NCBI RefSeq assembly: GCF_900291015.1
Contig: NZ_OLKL01000037.1
Span: 1 to 64,000, forward strand
Origin: Pseudomonas persica
GTDB lineage: Bacteria > Pseudomonadota > Gammaproteobacteria > Pseudomonadales > Pseudomonadaceae
Length of the DNA: 64,000 bases
Direction: 5' to 3'
The position numbers and the translations under genes are program-made. Below the pieces are notes generated by a model, which made no database searches, was not told where the DNA came from, and saw only the letters and a list, made by a program, of their open reading frames with translations. Positions 1 through 7,862 of this stretch are shown piece by piece (positions within the stretch are counted from its first letter, which is position 1; each line of letters starts with the position of its first letter).

Positions 1-2
1 AA

Positions 3-1205
3 ATGAAGCAACTGCGCATCTCGGGAAGCCGGACGGTTTCAATCGAACTGACCACCACCGTGCGAGTGAAACCCAACCTTCTCGGGTTACTGACGTCGGG
101 CGTGGGCGGTGGTTTGAATGCGGGGATGCTGTGGTTCAACGTGATTTCGCTAAAGACCGCCTACAACAGCCTGCAGCAGAGCGATGCACCGGAATACACC
201 ATGGGGTTTGCTTCATCGATTTTCGGGGTGATCGGTGCAGTGGCGGCGACGTTAGTCAGCGTGCGCGCAACGCAAAAAGCCGTGATGCTGAGGTTGAGCT
301 CAACAGCACCAGGAATAGCTTTTGGCAATGGCATAATCAAGTTCTTAAGTAGTAATTTGTTTGCGCGTTTAGCAGGATACCCTGCAATAATAACTGGCCT
401 AATTGCTGATGTACTTAAGGCACAGCGTCAGCGCAGTAATGGGAACAAAATGGCAGCTAGGTATACGACGGCTGGCGGCGCAACCATGGCTGCTGGCTCC
501 ATCGTCGTACTTGAAGCAGGACTTGCAGTTGCTGGCGCTACGTCGTTGGTGCCCTTTGCCGGATGGGCCGCAGCTGCGCTTGTCCTTGTAGGTGCAGCAA
601 TCCTTGGAGGAGGCTTCTATCTCCACGCCAAAGCACATGAGCAACTTCACAGCCCAATTGAGCTTTGGGCCGCGCGTAGTATCTTCGGCAATCGAATTAA
701 CGATGGAGAGGTCCGTCCTGAAATCACCTTGGACTATGAAAAAAAACTGCCTGCCTTCCCATCGCTGCACGCGGAAATCCAAGATTGGCACAATGAGCAT
801 TACGGGCCAAAACTACTATCAGCCGAACAGGCCATATCATTAGGCGTAAACAAAGTCGATACCCGATGGCATCAGAACGATCACTGGACGCCGCCAAACT
901 GGACAGCCATCACACATAACGAAGTAGTCACGACTCAGCCAACCGTTGAGTTCACAGTGCTTCTGCCAGGCTTCGTGTTAGGGGCAAGCGAATGGTCAGG
1001 AAGTTTAAGTAGCATTCGTGAAGATGAGGGGATGGACGTTTTCTCAATCGCCCCCTCTGCCCACCTCGTAGCTGCGGGTTTGGTTCTGCATTTCGAGAAC
1101 ACACTATCCAACCAGCACCATGTTTCCCTACATCTCGCCTACAGCGCCAACCAAGGGCTAGACGGAGACAATGAGATCCATTCAATTTTCCGTCTTGAGC
1201 GCTGA
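3..1205 (+). CDS. C-terminal part of a VasX-like T6SS effector (5' end outside window)
   Basis: The reading frame is open from the window edge, so the true start is probably upstream and only the last 400 residues are visible. They contain several hydrophobic, Gly/Ala-rich stretches (about residues 26-50, 66-88, 115-135 and 155-207), then a soluble tail rich in Trp and His with no recognisable catalytic motif. This matches the C-terminal, membrane-inserting half of VasX / BTH_I2691-type type VI effectors, which permeabilise target membranes. The family call rests on this shape and on the neighbours: a DUF6708 gene 2 nt downstream and then a PAAR gene, a usual T6SS cargo arrangement. The gene is less GC-rich than the metabolic genes downstream, which fits exchangeable cargo. 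The effector role is inference; an unrelated membrane protein is possible. Confidence 0.6.
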   Translation: MKQLRISGSRTVSIELTTTVRVKPNLLGLLTSGVGGGLNAGMLWFNVISLKTAYNSLQQSDAPEYTMGFASSIFGVIGAVAATLVSVRATQKAVMLRLSSTAPGIAFGNGIIKFLSSNLFARLAGYPAIITGLIADVLKAQRQRSNGNKMAARYTTAGGATMAAGSIVVLEAGLAVAGATSLVPFAGWAAAALVLVGAAILGGGFYLHAKAHEQLHSPIELWAARSIFGNRINDGEVRPEITLDYEKKLPAFPSLHAEIQDWHNEHYGPKLLSAEQAISLGVNKVDTRWHQNDHWTPPNWTAITHNEVVTTQPTVEFTVLLPGFVLGASEWSGSLSSIREDEGMDVFSIAPSAHLVAAGLVLHFENTLSNQHHVSLHLAYSANQGLDGDNEIHSIFRLER

Positions 1206-1207
1206 TC

Positions 1208-2104
1208 ATGGCAACCATTTGGCTATTCAACACGACATCCGATTCAGGTCATAAACCTGCTATTGGCGGACAGCTATTGAGCTTATCCAAAAATACTATA
1301 TGCCTGCGAAATCCTTGGATAACAGACTCTGTTTTCATGGGGAAGTTATACTGCGCATCGATTATAATAGTTATGGCCGGCATCTATCCCACTACTTTCT
1401 TCTCAAGCGATGCCTGGAACCCTTATACTTTCGACCTAGCACTGATGATCGGATTCACACTCACCCCCTTTATATTCTTCCCCTTCCTCGCCTACCGAAT
1501 ATACCTTATAAAAAACTTATCTAACATCTGCCTCCACCGGCCAACTCGAAAGATTTACTATCAACGTTTGAGCAAGACGTTAATCTTCGATTGGAATAAC
1601 ACCGGAGGAGGAATTTTCAAGCGCACTGAGTTTGGCGGTTCATCGTTCAGCACCAGCTATGCCCTCGCTTTCGCCCCTCGCCGAGAGGACGGCAGCCTCC
1701 ACCAAAAGGATTGCCTCTGGGTGGACAGCAACGAACCCACCGAACCGGGCGTCAAACACGTTGCCGAAGTCTGGGAATACCTCCGCCACTTCATGGACCA
1801 CGGCCCGGACAAACTTCCCCCACCCGGCGAACCCAACTGGTGGCACAAGCCACTGCACGCGATCTGCCTGACCCCGGCAGAAGCCTGGCGCCACTACGCC
1901 CCCTGGCGAACCGGCGAACCCGGTGAAATGCAAGGCAAGAAGAACTGGCAACTGCCGTTCTGGGCCGTGCTGTTCCCCTACAACCTCTCAGTCGCCATCT
2001 GCTGGTACGGCGTCTGCCGCCTGTTCAACGTCCGAGCAGCCGCACCGCCCGCAGAAGCCTTCGAAGAGGCACCTCTGCAACCAGGCAAAAGGAAGCGCAA
2101 ATGA
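1208..2104 (+). CDS. DUF6708-type membrane protein of a T6SS cargo locus
   Basis: A 298-residue protein with two adjacent transmembrane segments near the N-terminus (about residues 45-65 and 76-101), a polar middle domain and a hydrophobic patch near residues 247-270. After the second segment comes an Arg/Tyr-rich strand followed by DW (about residues 114-129), a pattern I associate with DUF6708 proteins of T6SS loci. It starts 2 nt after the effector stop, and its last codons overlap the PAAR start (ATGA), so the three genes are probably co-transcribed. Its function is not established. It could be an immunity protein, because it is membrane-anchored and next to a membrane-acting toxin, or a loading adaptor. 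Codon use is more AT-rich in the first half than in the second, hinting at a mosaic gene. Confidence 0.6.
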   Translation: MATIWLFNTTSDSGHKPAIGGQLLSLSKNTICLRNPWITDSVFMGKLYCASIIIVMAGIYPTTFFSSDAWNPYTFDLALMIGFTLTPFIFFPFLAYRIYLIKNLSNICLHRPTRKIYYQRLSKTLIFDWNNTGGGIFKRTEFGGSSFSTSYALAFAPRREDGSLHQKDCLWVDSNEPTEPGVKHVAEVWEYLRHFMDHGPDKLPPPGEPNWWHKPLHAICLTPAEAWRHYAPWRTGEPGEMQGKKNWQLPFWAVLFPYNLSVAICWYGVCRLFNVRAAAPPAEAFEEAPLQPGKRKRK

Positions 2105-2358
2105 AACCCATCGTACTCGTAGGTCACCGTCATAGCTGCCCGCTGCATGGCGAAGGCACCGTGAAAACCGGCGCAAGCGCAACATTCGTCGATGGCAGAG
2201 CCGTCGCACGTGTGGGCGACCGCATCAGTTGCGGTGCCGTCATCGAAACAGGCGCTGCCTGCACGATCATCGAGGGCCAACCAGCGGCACGGGAGGGAGA
2301 CACAACCAGCCACGGAGGGACTCTGGTTGAGGGAGACCCAGGTTGGCTCGTTGACTAA
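2101..2358 (+). CDS. PAAR-domain T6SS spike-tip protein
   Basis: An 85-residue protein made of a single PAAR domain: an early GHRHSCPLHG segment, then repeated Val/Gly turns with ARVGDRISCG and AREGDTTSHGG motifs. PAAR proteins form the sharp zinc-binding tip on the VgrG trimer and carry effectors. His and Cys residues in the CP/HG, SCG and TSHGG turns are the likely metal ligands. It has no C-terminal toxin extension, so it would act as a stand-alone tip. The start codon overlaps the stop of the preceding gene, indicating translational coupling with the upstream cargo genes. Confidence 0.85.
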   Translation: MKPIVLVGHRHSCPLHGEGTVKTGASATFVDGRAVARVGDRISCGAVIETGAACTIIEGQPAAREGDTTSHGGTLVEGDPGWLVD

Positions 2359-2578
2359 AGGCAAAAGCCAGCCACCTACCACATCCCCACACCAACTTAC
2401 TCTAGCTTAATAAACCCCACATGTAGGAATATACTTACACAGGCAACTAAAAACCAAACAAATCCAATAACAGCGAGACCACCACAACCCGCCAAAAACA
2501 TTTCACAAATTATTTCATTGCTTGCATTCCTACTCAGCAGCAACTAACACTACATCCATCAACTGATGGAGAAACAAC

Positions 2579-2956
2579 ATGTCCCGCCTCGCCGAATTCC
2601 GCGCCCTCGAACGGCTACTCGCCGCCAAAAAGTCCGAACTTTCCTTCATAAAAATCGACCCCCGCCTAAAGCGCGAATTCGAGTTCGAAAGCAAACTCCA
2701 CGACTTGCTTGCCGAATACCAATTCGACCTGTCGAATGTATTAGCCATCAGTGAAAGTCAAGACAACAGCACTCAACACCTATGGTCACCACCTCCACCA
2801 CTCCCCCGTTTCAGATCGCGGCAAAGCAAGCACTACAGAAACCCCTACACCGGCGAGGTGGTAGAAGCGAAGAGCACGTCACACAAAACCCTCCAATTGT
2901 GGATCAAGCAATACGGCCGCGCGAAGGTCGAAAGCTGGGCAACTGTATGGTTCTGA
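2579..2956 (+). CDS. MvaT/MvaU-family H-NS-like nucleoid protein
   Basis: A 125-residue protein with the layout of Pseudomonas MvaT, MvaU and Tur proteins. It has an N-terminal alpha-helical oligomerisation region (about residues 1-55, beginning MSRLAEFRALERLLAAKK), a Pro-rich linker, and a C-terminal DNA-binding domain (about 80-125) with KHYRNPYTGEVVEAK, SHKTLQLW and KVESWATVW. These match the AT-hook-like motif and the closing ESWAT of the family. Such proteins silence AT-rich acquired DNA. It is preceded by GGAG seven bases before ATG and by an AT-rich 220-bp region. Its place beside T6SS cargo suggests a local xenogeneic silencer, but it could equally be one of several genome-wide paralogues. 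Confidence 0.85.
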   Translation: MSRLAEFRALERLLAAKKSELSFIKIDPRLKREFEFESKLHDLLAEYQFDLSNVLAISESQDNSTQHLWSPPPPLPRFRSRQSKHYRNPYTGEVVEAKSTSHKTLQLWIKQYGRAKVESWATVWF

Positions 2957-3255
2957 TTGCACTTGAGCCAGTTGACTCCCTATCCGGAACACATCCAGCC
3001 CTTCCTCCCGCCGCCACCTGCCAAGTCTGCGTTTATCAAACAGCGAGAGGTGCATACCGCCTAGCTTCGATCCAGGCTGCCCCTCGCCCCGCAGGCCAAC
3101 GCAACCGTTCGGTAACCGAACACTAGCCCCGTCCTTGAATTGACGCTGCCGCCTTCACTGCTCACCATGCTCCGGCCTTGCGTGCCCCCTGCCTGGGAAC
3201 CGGTCACGCGCCCGTAGCACCGCAGCTGAATACAATTTCAAGAAACGAGCAGTTC
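2957..3255. other. Intergenic region upstream of the MFS gene
   Basis: About 300 bp without a convincing gene. It holds the palindrome GTTCGGTAACCGAAC (listed separately) and a weak TTGACG box about 30 bp further on. An in-frame upstream ATG exists at 3178, but the segment it would add is Pro/Arg-rich and unlike an MFS N-terminus. Confidence 0.5.
3107..3121. promoter_or_regulatory. PcaR-like palindromic operator candidate
   Basis: A perfect inverted repeat, GTTCGG-TAA-CCGAAC, 135 bp before the MFS start codon. It agrees at 12 of 15 positions with the site I recall for the IclR-family regulator PcaR of P. putida (GTTCGATAATCGCAC). It differs from the TGGAAC-N3-GTTCCA palindromes next to the local IclR gene, so a different IclR-family protein may act here. 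Binding is inference. Confidence 0.45.
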
Positions 3256-4581
3256 ATGACCCATTCCAAGATCACCCCCGCCGCCGCCCGAATGCCCCAA
3301 GGTTCGATCGGCGACAAGCTTCGCGGCGCCTTCGGCGTCGGCAAGACCCGTTGGGGCATGCTTGCCCTGGTGTTCTTCGCCACCACCCTGAACTACATCG
3401 ACCGTGCCGCGCTCGGCATCATGCAGCCCGTCCTGGCCAAGGAAATGAGCTGGACGGCGATGGACTACGCCAACATCAACTTCTGGTTTCAGGTCGGCTA
3501 CGCGGTCGGCTTCCTGCTGCAGGGCCGGCTGATCGACAAGGTCGGGGTAAAACGCGCGTTCTTCTTTGCCGTGCTGCTGTGGAGCCTGGCCACCGGCGCC
3601 CATGGCCTGGCCACCTCGGCCGCCGGCTTCATGCTCTGCCGCTTCATCCTCGGCCTGACCGAGGCCGCCAACTACCCAGCCTGCGTGAAGACCGTGCGCC
3701 TGTGGTTCCCGGCTGGCGAGCGGGCCATCGCCACCGGCCTGTTCAATGCCGGCACCAACGTCGGCGCCATGGTCACGCCGGCCCTGCTGCCGCTGATTTT
3801 GGCCGTGTGGGGTTGGCAGGCCGCGTTCATCGCCATGGGCAGCCTTGGCCTGGTGTGGGTGGTGCTGTGGCTGCTGAAGTACTACAACCCTGAAGATCAC
3901 CCGCGGGTGCGCCAGAGCGAGGTGGCGTACATCCAGCAGGACGACGAGCCTGAGCCAACCCGCGTGCCGTTCAGCCGCATCCTGCGCCTGCGCGGCACCT
4001 GGGCCTTTGCGCTGGCCTACGCGATTACCGCGCCGGTGTTCTGGTTCTACCTGTACTGGCTGCCACCGTTCCTCAACCAGCAGTACAGCCTGGGCATCAA
4101 CGTGACGCAGATGGGTATCCCGCTGATCATCATCTGGCTGACGGCGGACTTCGGCAGCATCGGCGGCGGCATCCTGTCTTCCTGGCTGATCGGCCGTGGC
4201 GTGCGCGCCACCACGGCGCGGCTGGTGTCGATGCTGATCTTCGCCTGCACCATGGTCAGCGTCACCTTTGCCGCCCACGCCAGTGGCCTGTGGGTCGCGG
4301 TGACGGCCATCTCGCTGGCAGTGGGCGCACATCAGGCGTGGACAGCGAATATCTGGAGCCTGGTGATGGACTACACGCCCAAGCACCTGGTGAGTACTGT
4401 GTTCGGTTTCGGCAGCATGTGCGCGGCGATTGGCGGGATGTTCATGACGCAGATCGTCGGTAGCGTGCTGACCGCTACCCATAACAACTATGCCGTGTTG
4501 TTCACCATGATCCCGGCGATGTACTTCCTGGCGCTGGCATGGATGTACTTCATGGCGCCGCGCAAGATCGAGCGCGCCTGA
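3256..4581 (+). CDS. MFS transporter, anion:cation symporter type
   Basis: A 441-residue major facilitator with about 12 hydrophobic segments. After the first helix comes NYIDRAALG, typical of the ACS (organic anion:proton symporter) branch, and between helices 2 and 3 lies motif A as GRLIDKVGVKR. A long basic/acidic central loop (about residues 210-245) separates the two halves. The ATG at 3256 is chosen because the hydrophilic N-terminus typical of the family begins there; the upstream extension lacks coding character. Relatives import sugar acids, aromatic acids or quinate/shikimate-like compounds. The neighbours (TIM-barrel isomerase, Gfo/Idh dehydrogenase, flavoprotein dehydrogenase) suggest it brings in the substrate of that cluster. 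A strong terminator follows. Confidence 0.88.
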   Translation: MTHSKITPAAARMPQGSIGDKLRGAFGVGKTRWGMLALVFFATTLNYIDRAALGIMQPVLAKEMSWTAMDYANINFWFQVGYAVGFLLQGRLIDKVGVKRAFFFAVLLWSLATGAHGLATSAAGFMLCRFILGLTEAANYPACVKTVRLWFPAGERAIATGLFNAGTNVGAMVTPALLPLILAVWGWQAAFIAMGSLGLVWVVLWLLKYYNPEDHPRVRQSEVAYIQQDDEPEPTRVPFSRILRLRGTWAFALAYAITAPVFWFYLYWLPPFLNQQYSLGINVTQMGIPLIIIWLTADFGSIGGGILSSWLIGRGVRATTARLVSMLIFACTMVSVTFAAHASGLWVAVTAISLAVGAHQAWTANIWSLVMDYTPKHLVSTVFGFGSMCAAIGGMFMTQIVGSVLTATHNNYAVLFTMIPAMYFLALAWMYFMAPRKIERA

Positions 4582-4604
4582 ACGCGCTGGCCACTTACCT
4601 CCAC

Positions 4605-4628
4605 GGGGCCCTTGCGGGCCCTTTTTTT
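4605..4628 (+). terminator. Rho-independent terminator of the MFS gene
   Basis: A perfect stem GGGCCC/GGGCCC with loop TTGC is followed by seven T residues, 24 nt after the MFS stop codon. Confidence 0.92.
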
Positions 4629-4687
4629 GACCAATCTGATACACGCACTGTGTGTGGGGCCACGCCTGACTCAAGACATGCGCTGTA

Positions 4688-4777
4688 CCTGTGCGAGCGG
4701 CTTCAGCCGCGAAGAATCCAACGCGGTGCCTGGCACCGGCTGCGCCGGTGTTCGCGGCTAAAGCCGCTCCCACAAGG
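4688..4777. repeat. REP-type composite palindrome
   Basis: Outer palindromic halves (GAGCGGCTTCAGCCGCGAAG and GCGGCTAAAGCCGCTCCCACA) surround an inner stem-loop with core CACCGGCTGCGCCGGTG. A nearly identical unit occurs near 31987-32050. Confidence 0.8.
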
Positions 4778-4806
4778 CCCCTGCCAAGTCAGTGAATCAT
4801 GTGCAG

Positions 4807-4860
4807 CTCTGTGGGAGTGGGCGTGCCCGCGAATACGGGCGATAGCCCGTGCCATGCGCC
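4807..4860. repeat. REP element, degenerate pair
   Basis: CTGTGGGAGTGGGCGTGCCC followed by an inner palindrome ACGGGCGATAGCCCGT. It sits directly downstream of the TIM-barrel gene, which is on the minus strand, so it may cap that operon's transcript. Confidence 0.7.
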
Positions 4861-4872
4861 GCGTTCTATCAG

Positions 4873-5688
4873 TCAGACTCTGGCCAACACTGCCATGGCC
4901 TTCTCCAGCGCCATGCGCGCACGCTGTTCGCCGCTGATGCCCTGCTCCAGCAACTGCCGTGTGGGGATTTCCAGGCTCAGCGGCACACTTGGCGGCAAGC
5001 CGCGCAGCAAGCCGACCAGGTCGGCATCGCCCTCGCCGGGGAAGCGCCGTTCATTGCGCGCCTGGCGCAGGATCTCGTCCATGTCGGCCGGTACCGGGCC
5101 GGTAACGTCGCACAACTGGGCATAGCGCATGCGCTGCGGCGCCAGCTGCGCCAGGTCGCCCAACGAAGACCCGGAGCGGTTGAAGTGGAAGGCATCCACC
5201 AGTACGCAGGCATTGGCGCGATCGGCATTGGCCACCACCCGCATGGCCTGGCGCAGGTCACGTACATCGGTCCAGGGCATGAACTCCAGATGCGGATGAA
5301 TACCATACCCCACCGCCAGGTCGCACAACGCGGCAAAGCGCTCGGTCAAACGCGCCTCATCCGGGTCGTTGCCAGCCACCAGAAGCTCCGTGCCGCCCAG
5401 TTCGGCACCCACCGCCAGAATCGGCTCGAGATCGGCCACGCAGGTTTCCGGCTTCAGCCGCAGGATTTCCAGATCGAGCACCTTGATGCCGGTGTCGCGC
5501 AGGCGCGCCTGGGTTTGCCGGCGCAGGTCGGCATCGGCCAGCAGCGGGAAGTGCTGCTCCTGCTCGGTAGCAGGCAGCAGGCGCAGGCCCACGTGGCTGT
5601 AACCGGCGCGGGCTGCTGCCTCGACCATGTCCGGTGGGGGTAGCTCGAGCACCGTCAGGGCCGCCAGGGAGAAAATTCGATCAGTCAT
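4873..5688 (-). CDS. Sugar-phosphate isomerase/epimerase-like TIM-barrel protein
   Basis: A 271-residue xylose-isomerase-like TIM barrel (AP endonuclease 2 superfamily). Candidate metal ligands are the Glu in HLEFMPW, the Asp/His in VDAFHF and the Glu in LSLEIPT, at the ends of successive strands as expected. I set the start at the ATG of MTDRIFSL because GGTGA lies 7 nt upstream; an in-frame TTG four codons earlier overlaps that ribosome binding site. It lies 17 nt downstream of the Gfo/Idh gene and is clearly in the same operon. Relatives include sugar ketol-isomerases, inosose dehydratases and 3-dehydroshikimate dehydratases. The substrate cannot be read from the sequence, but the context suggests a cyclic polyol or keto-acid. 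Confidence 0.85.
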   Translation of the reverse strand: MTDRIFSLAALTVLELPPPDMVEAAARAGYSHVGLRLLPATEQEQHFPLLADADLRRQTQARLRDTGIKVLDLEILRLKPETCVADLEPILAVGAELGGTELLVAGNDPDEARLTERFAALCDLAVGYGIHPHLEFMPWTDVRDLRQAMRVVANADRANACVLVDAFHFNRSGSSLGDLAQLAPQRMRYAQLCDVTGPVPADMDEILRQARNERRFPGEGDADLVGLLRGLPPSVPLSLEIPTRQLLEQGISGEQRARMALEKAMAVLARV

Positions 5689-5705
5689 TATCGTCACCAA
5701 ACACG

Positions 5706-6758
5706 TTAAGCGATGTGCTCGGGCGCACAGGCCCGGCCACTTTCCGCTGCCTGGCGGATCGCCTCGATCAGCGCCAAGGTGCGGCCACCGTCGGCGGCAT
5801 CGATCAGCGGCGCTTGTTCACCCCGAGCCACCCGCACGAAGTGCTGCAATTGCAGGGTCAATGCCTCGCCGACGGGGATGCTTTCCTCGCTCTGCAACAA
5901 CGGCGTGTGCCAGCCCGACCCGGCCTCGGCGTAATGCCAGCGCTTGAGTTGCGGAATGCTCAGCGCTCCCCGGGTGCCGGCCAGCAGGTAGCACGGCTGG
6001 CCATCCTGGCGTGGGTACACCGGGCTTTCGCCGGAATCCAGTTCCCAGCTCCACGGTGCGGCCACCGCATCGGAGCCGGTCAGGCTGCCCAACGCACCAT
6101 TGGCGAACTGCAGTAGCACCGCCGCGCTGTCTGCGTTGGCAAAACCGCGCACATCGTTGCGGGTGAACGCCTGCACCTGTACCACCTCGCCGCACAGGTG
6201 GCGCAGCAGGTCGAGGTCATGGATCAGGTTGGTCAGCAGGAAGCCAGCGCCCGGCTCGCGGCGCCAGGGGGTTTCGAAATAACTGTCGGGCTTTTGCAAC
6301 TGCCATAGCGCGGTGACGTTGATCAGCCGGCCCAGCTTGCCGTCGCTGATCACCTGGTGGGCCTTGGCAATCAACGGGTTGTGCCGGCGGTGATGGCCAA
6401 CCAGCACGGGTACCCCCCGGCGGCGCGAGGCCTGCACCAGCGCGCGTACTTCATCCAGATGCACGCCCAGCGGTTTTTCGACCAGCACCGGTACGCCAGC
6501 CTCGACGCAATCCAGGGCGCTGGCGACATGCAGGTTGTTCGGGTTGGCGACGATCACTGCCTCGGGGCGCACGTGCTCAAGCATCTGACGGTGGTCGGCA
6601 AAACACGGCACGCCGCATTCGACAGCGAAGGCCTCGGCCTGCGGGCTCGGGTCGGCCACGGCGCACAGCCGGGCCTGCGGCACATTGAGCAAATGCTGGT
6701 AATGCTGGCGGCCCATGATGCCGGCGCCGATCAAGGCAATACGAAGGGGTGCGTTCAA
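5706..6758 (-). CDS. Gfo/Idh/MocA-family NAD(P)-dependent oxidoreductase
   Basis: A 350-residue dehydrogenase. The N-terminal Rossmann fold opens with IALIGAGIMGRQH (GxGxxG, about residues 7-19), and the family's EKPL cofactor/substrate motif follows near residue 95 (VLVEKPLGV). The C-terminal half is the alpha/beta substrate domain, with LIHDLDLLRHL around residue 175 holding the conserved His. Members oxidise or reduce sugars, inositols and similar polyols. It is first in a two-gene operon with the TIM-barrel gene, and its promoter carries two IclR-type palindromes, so induction by the cluster's own substrate is likely. Confidence 0.9.
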   Translation of the reverse strand: MNAPLRIALIGAGIMGRQHYQHLLNVPQARLCAVADPSPQAEAFAVECGVPCFADHRQMLEHVRPEAVIVANPNNLHVASALDCVEAGVPVLVEKPLGVHLDEVRALVQASRRRGVPVLVGHHRRHNPLIAKAHQVISDGKLGRLINVTALWQLQKPDSYFETPWRREPGAGFLLTNLIHDLDLLRHLCGEVVQVQAFTRNDVRGFANADSAAVLLQFANGALGSLTGSDAVAAPWSWELDSGESPVYPRQDGQPCYLLAGTRGALSIPQLKRWHYAEAGSGWHTPLLQSEESIPVGEALTLQLQHFVRVARGEQAPLIDAADGGRTLALIEAIRQAAESGRACAPEHIA

Positions 6759-6792
6759 CAGCCTGTCCTCTTGTCATGATTGTCATGCGGAT

Positions 6793-6811
6793 TGTGAAAC
6801 CAGGTTCCACA
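6793..6811. promoter_or_regulatory. IclR operator candidate, site 1 (Gfo/Idh promoter)
   Basis: TGTGAAACCAGGTTCCACA has 9-bp arms with one mismatch around a central A and contains the TGGAAC-N3-GTTCCA pattern seen before the flavoprotein gene. It is 35 bp upstream of the Gfo/Idh start codon. Confidence 0.6.
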
Positions 6812-6828
6812 ATCTACATTCGACAATT

Positions 6829-6843
6829 TAGAACCATGTTCGG
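6829..6843. promoter_or_regulatory. IclR operator candidate, site 2
   Basis: TAGAACCATGTTCGG preserves the GAAC-N3-GTTC core of the other sites and is centred 34 bp further upstream than site 1 on the Gfo/Idh promoter side. Confidence 0.5.
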
Positions 6844-6898
6844 CTTTTCAGAAGAACCGGCAGGACGGACTGTGCGGTAATCGACCGGAAATGCACCG

Positions 6899-7675
6899 TC
6901 AGGCGAACAGCTCGCTGGCCCGACTGGCCGCCGACAGCTCTTCTGCCGCCGCCAGCAACAGCGGCGCCAGCTCTGCCAGACGGGTTTGCGCCAGGCGGGC
7001 ACTGGGCCCGGCGATGCTCAGTACACCGATCACCTCATCACTTTGCGGGCGGCGTACCACCGCAGCCAAGGCCGAGGTGCCAATCGCCGAGGTTTCCTCG
7101 ACCCAGGCATAGCCGCGCTCGCGGGCGCGGTGCAGGTAGGTGAGCAGCTCGTCGGTGGAGCGTGGCGCATTCGGGCCGAACTGCGCCGGGTCGGCAATGC
7201 CCTGGCGCAACACCATCTGCAGCGCCTGCTCATCGTCCAGGCTGGCCAGCCAGGCATGCCCGGACGCGGTATAGAACAGCGGCGCGTCGCGGCCCATGTC
7301 CGGGTCGTAGCGCAGCCCGGAGCGGGCGCCCTGGGACTTGGCGATCCAGGTCTGGCGGGCACCGTCGATCACACCAAGACGCACCAGTTCGCCGCTGTCC
7401 TGCGCCAGGCGGTCGAGAATCGGCTGGATGATGTCAGCACCGCTGCTGGCCAGGTAACGAAAGCCCAGCGCCACCAGCTTGGCCGACAGCTGGTAGCGGC
7501 TGTTGTCACGGTTCTGCCGCACATAGCCCAGCCGCACCAGCTCGGCGAGCATGCGATGGGCGGCGCTTTTGGGGATGTCCAGGCGCTCGGCCAGGGTTTG
7601 CAACGGTAGCCCCTGCGGCTCACCGGTAAGGCTTTCTACAAGACTGAAGGCGCGTTCGATCTGACTACCAGCCAT
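6899..7675 (-). CDS. IclR-family transcriptional regulator
   Basis: A 258-residue regulator with an N-terminal winged helix-turn-helix (about residues 1-65: IERAFSLVESL, then LPLQTLAERLDIPKSAAHRMLAELVRLGYV) and a C-terminal IclR effector domain (about 75-255). I start it at the ATG of MAGSQIERAF, which gives the usual family length; the long upstream extension has no coding character. It lies between two transcription units it probably controls, the minus-strand Gfo/Idh-TIM operon and the divergent flavoprotein gene. Palindromes TGGAAC-N3-GTTCCA or close variants lie in both promoters and just before its own start, so autoregulation is plausible. The inducer is unknown. Confidence 0.9.
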   Translation of the reverse strand: MAGSQIERAFSLVESLTGEPQGLPLQTLAERLDIPKSAAHRMLAELVRLGYVRQNRDNSRYQLSAKLVALGFRYLASSGADIIQPILDRLAQDSGELVRLGVIDGARQTWIAKSQGARSGLRYDPDMGRDAPLFYTASGHAWLASLDDEQALQMVLRQGIADPAQFGPNAPRSTDELLTYLHRARERGYAWVEETSAIGTSALAAVVRRPQSDEVIGVLSIAGPSARLAQTRLAELAPLLLAAAEELSAASRASELFA

Positions 7676-7705
7676 GACACGGGTCCCTGAAATTTTTGCG
7701 AATTC

Positions 7706-7720
7706 TAGAAGATGATTCCA
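7706..7720. promoter_or_regulatory. IclR operator candidate, site 3 (autoregulatory)
   Basis: TAGAAGATGATTCCA is a weaker copy of the TGGAA-N5-TTCCA pattern, 30 bp upstream of the IclR start codon on its own promoter side. Confidence 0.4.
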
Positions 7721-7825
7721 CACCGCCGATAGACGCCGCAGCCCGGGAAATGTCCGGTTATCGCCCATTACTTGCCCAGGATGGTCGCCACACCCTTGCG
7801 GGGCGATTCGCTGCCAACAAGAATA

Positions 7826-7840
7826 TGGAACCTTGTTCCA
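7826..7840. promoter_or_regulatory. IclR operator candidate, site 4 (flavoprotein promoter)
   Basis: TGGAACCTTGTTCCA is a perfect palindrome with 6-bp arms and a 3-bp spacer, 22 bp before the FAD-protein start codon. A repressor bound here would block the ribosome-proximal promoter region. Confidence 0.65.
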
Positions 7841-7862
7841 ATAATAATACAGGAATCCCGCA

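Noticed and set aside
3238..4773. A 511-codon minus-strand frame opposite the MFS gene
   Set aside because: It runs through the terminator and a REP element and has an Arg/His/Gly-rich composition typical of antisense frames.
5689..5700. TTG start for the TIM-barrel protein four codons upstream
   Set aside because: The TTG overlaps the Shine-Dalgarno sequence GGTGA, which is correctly spaced for the downstream ATG.
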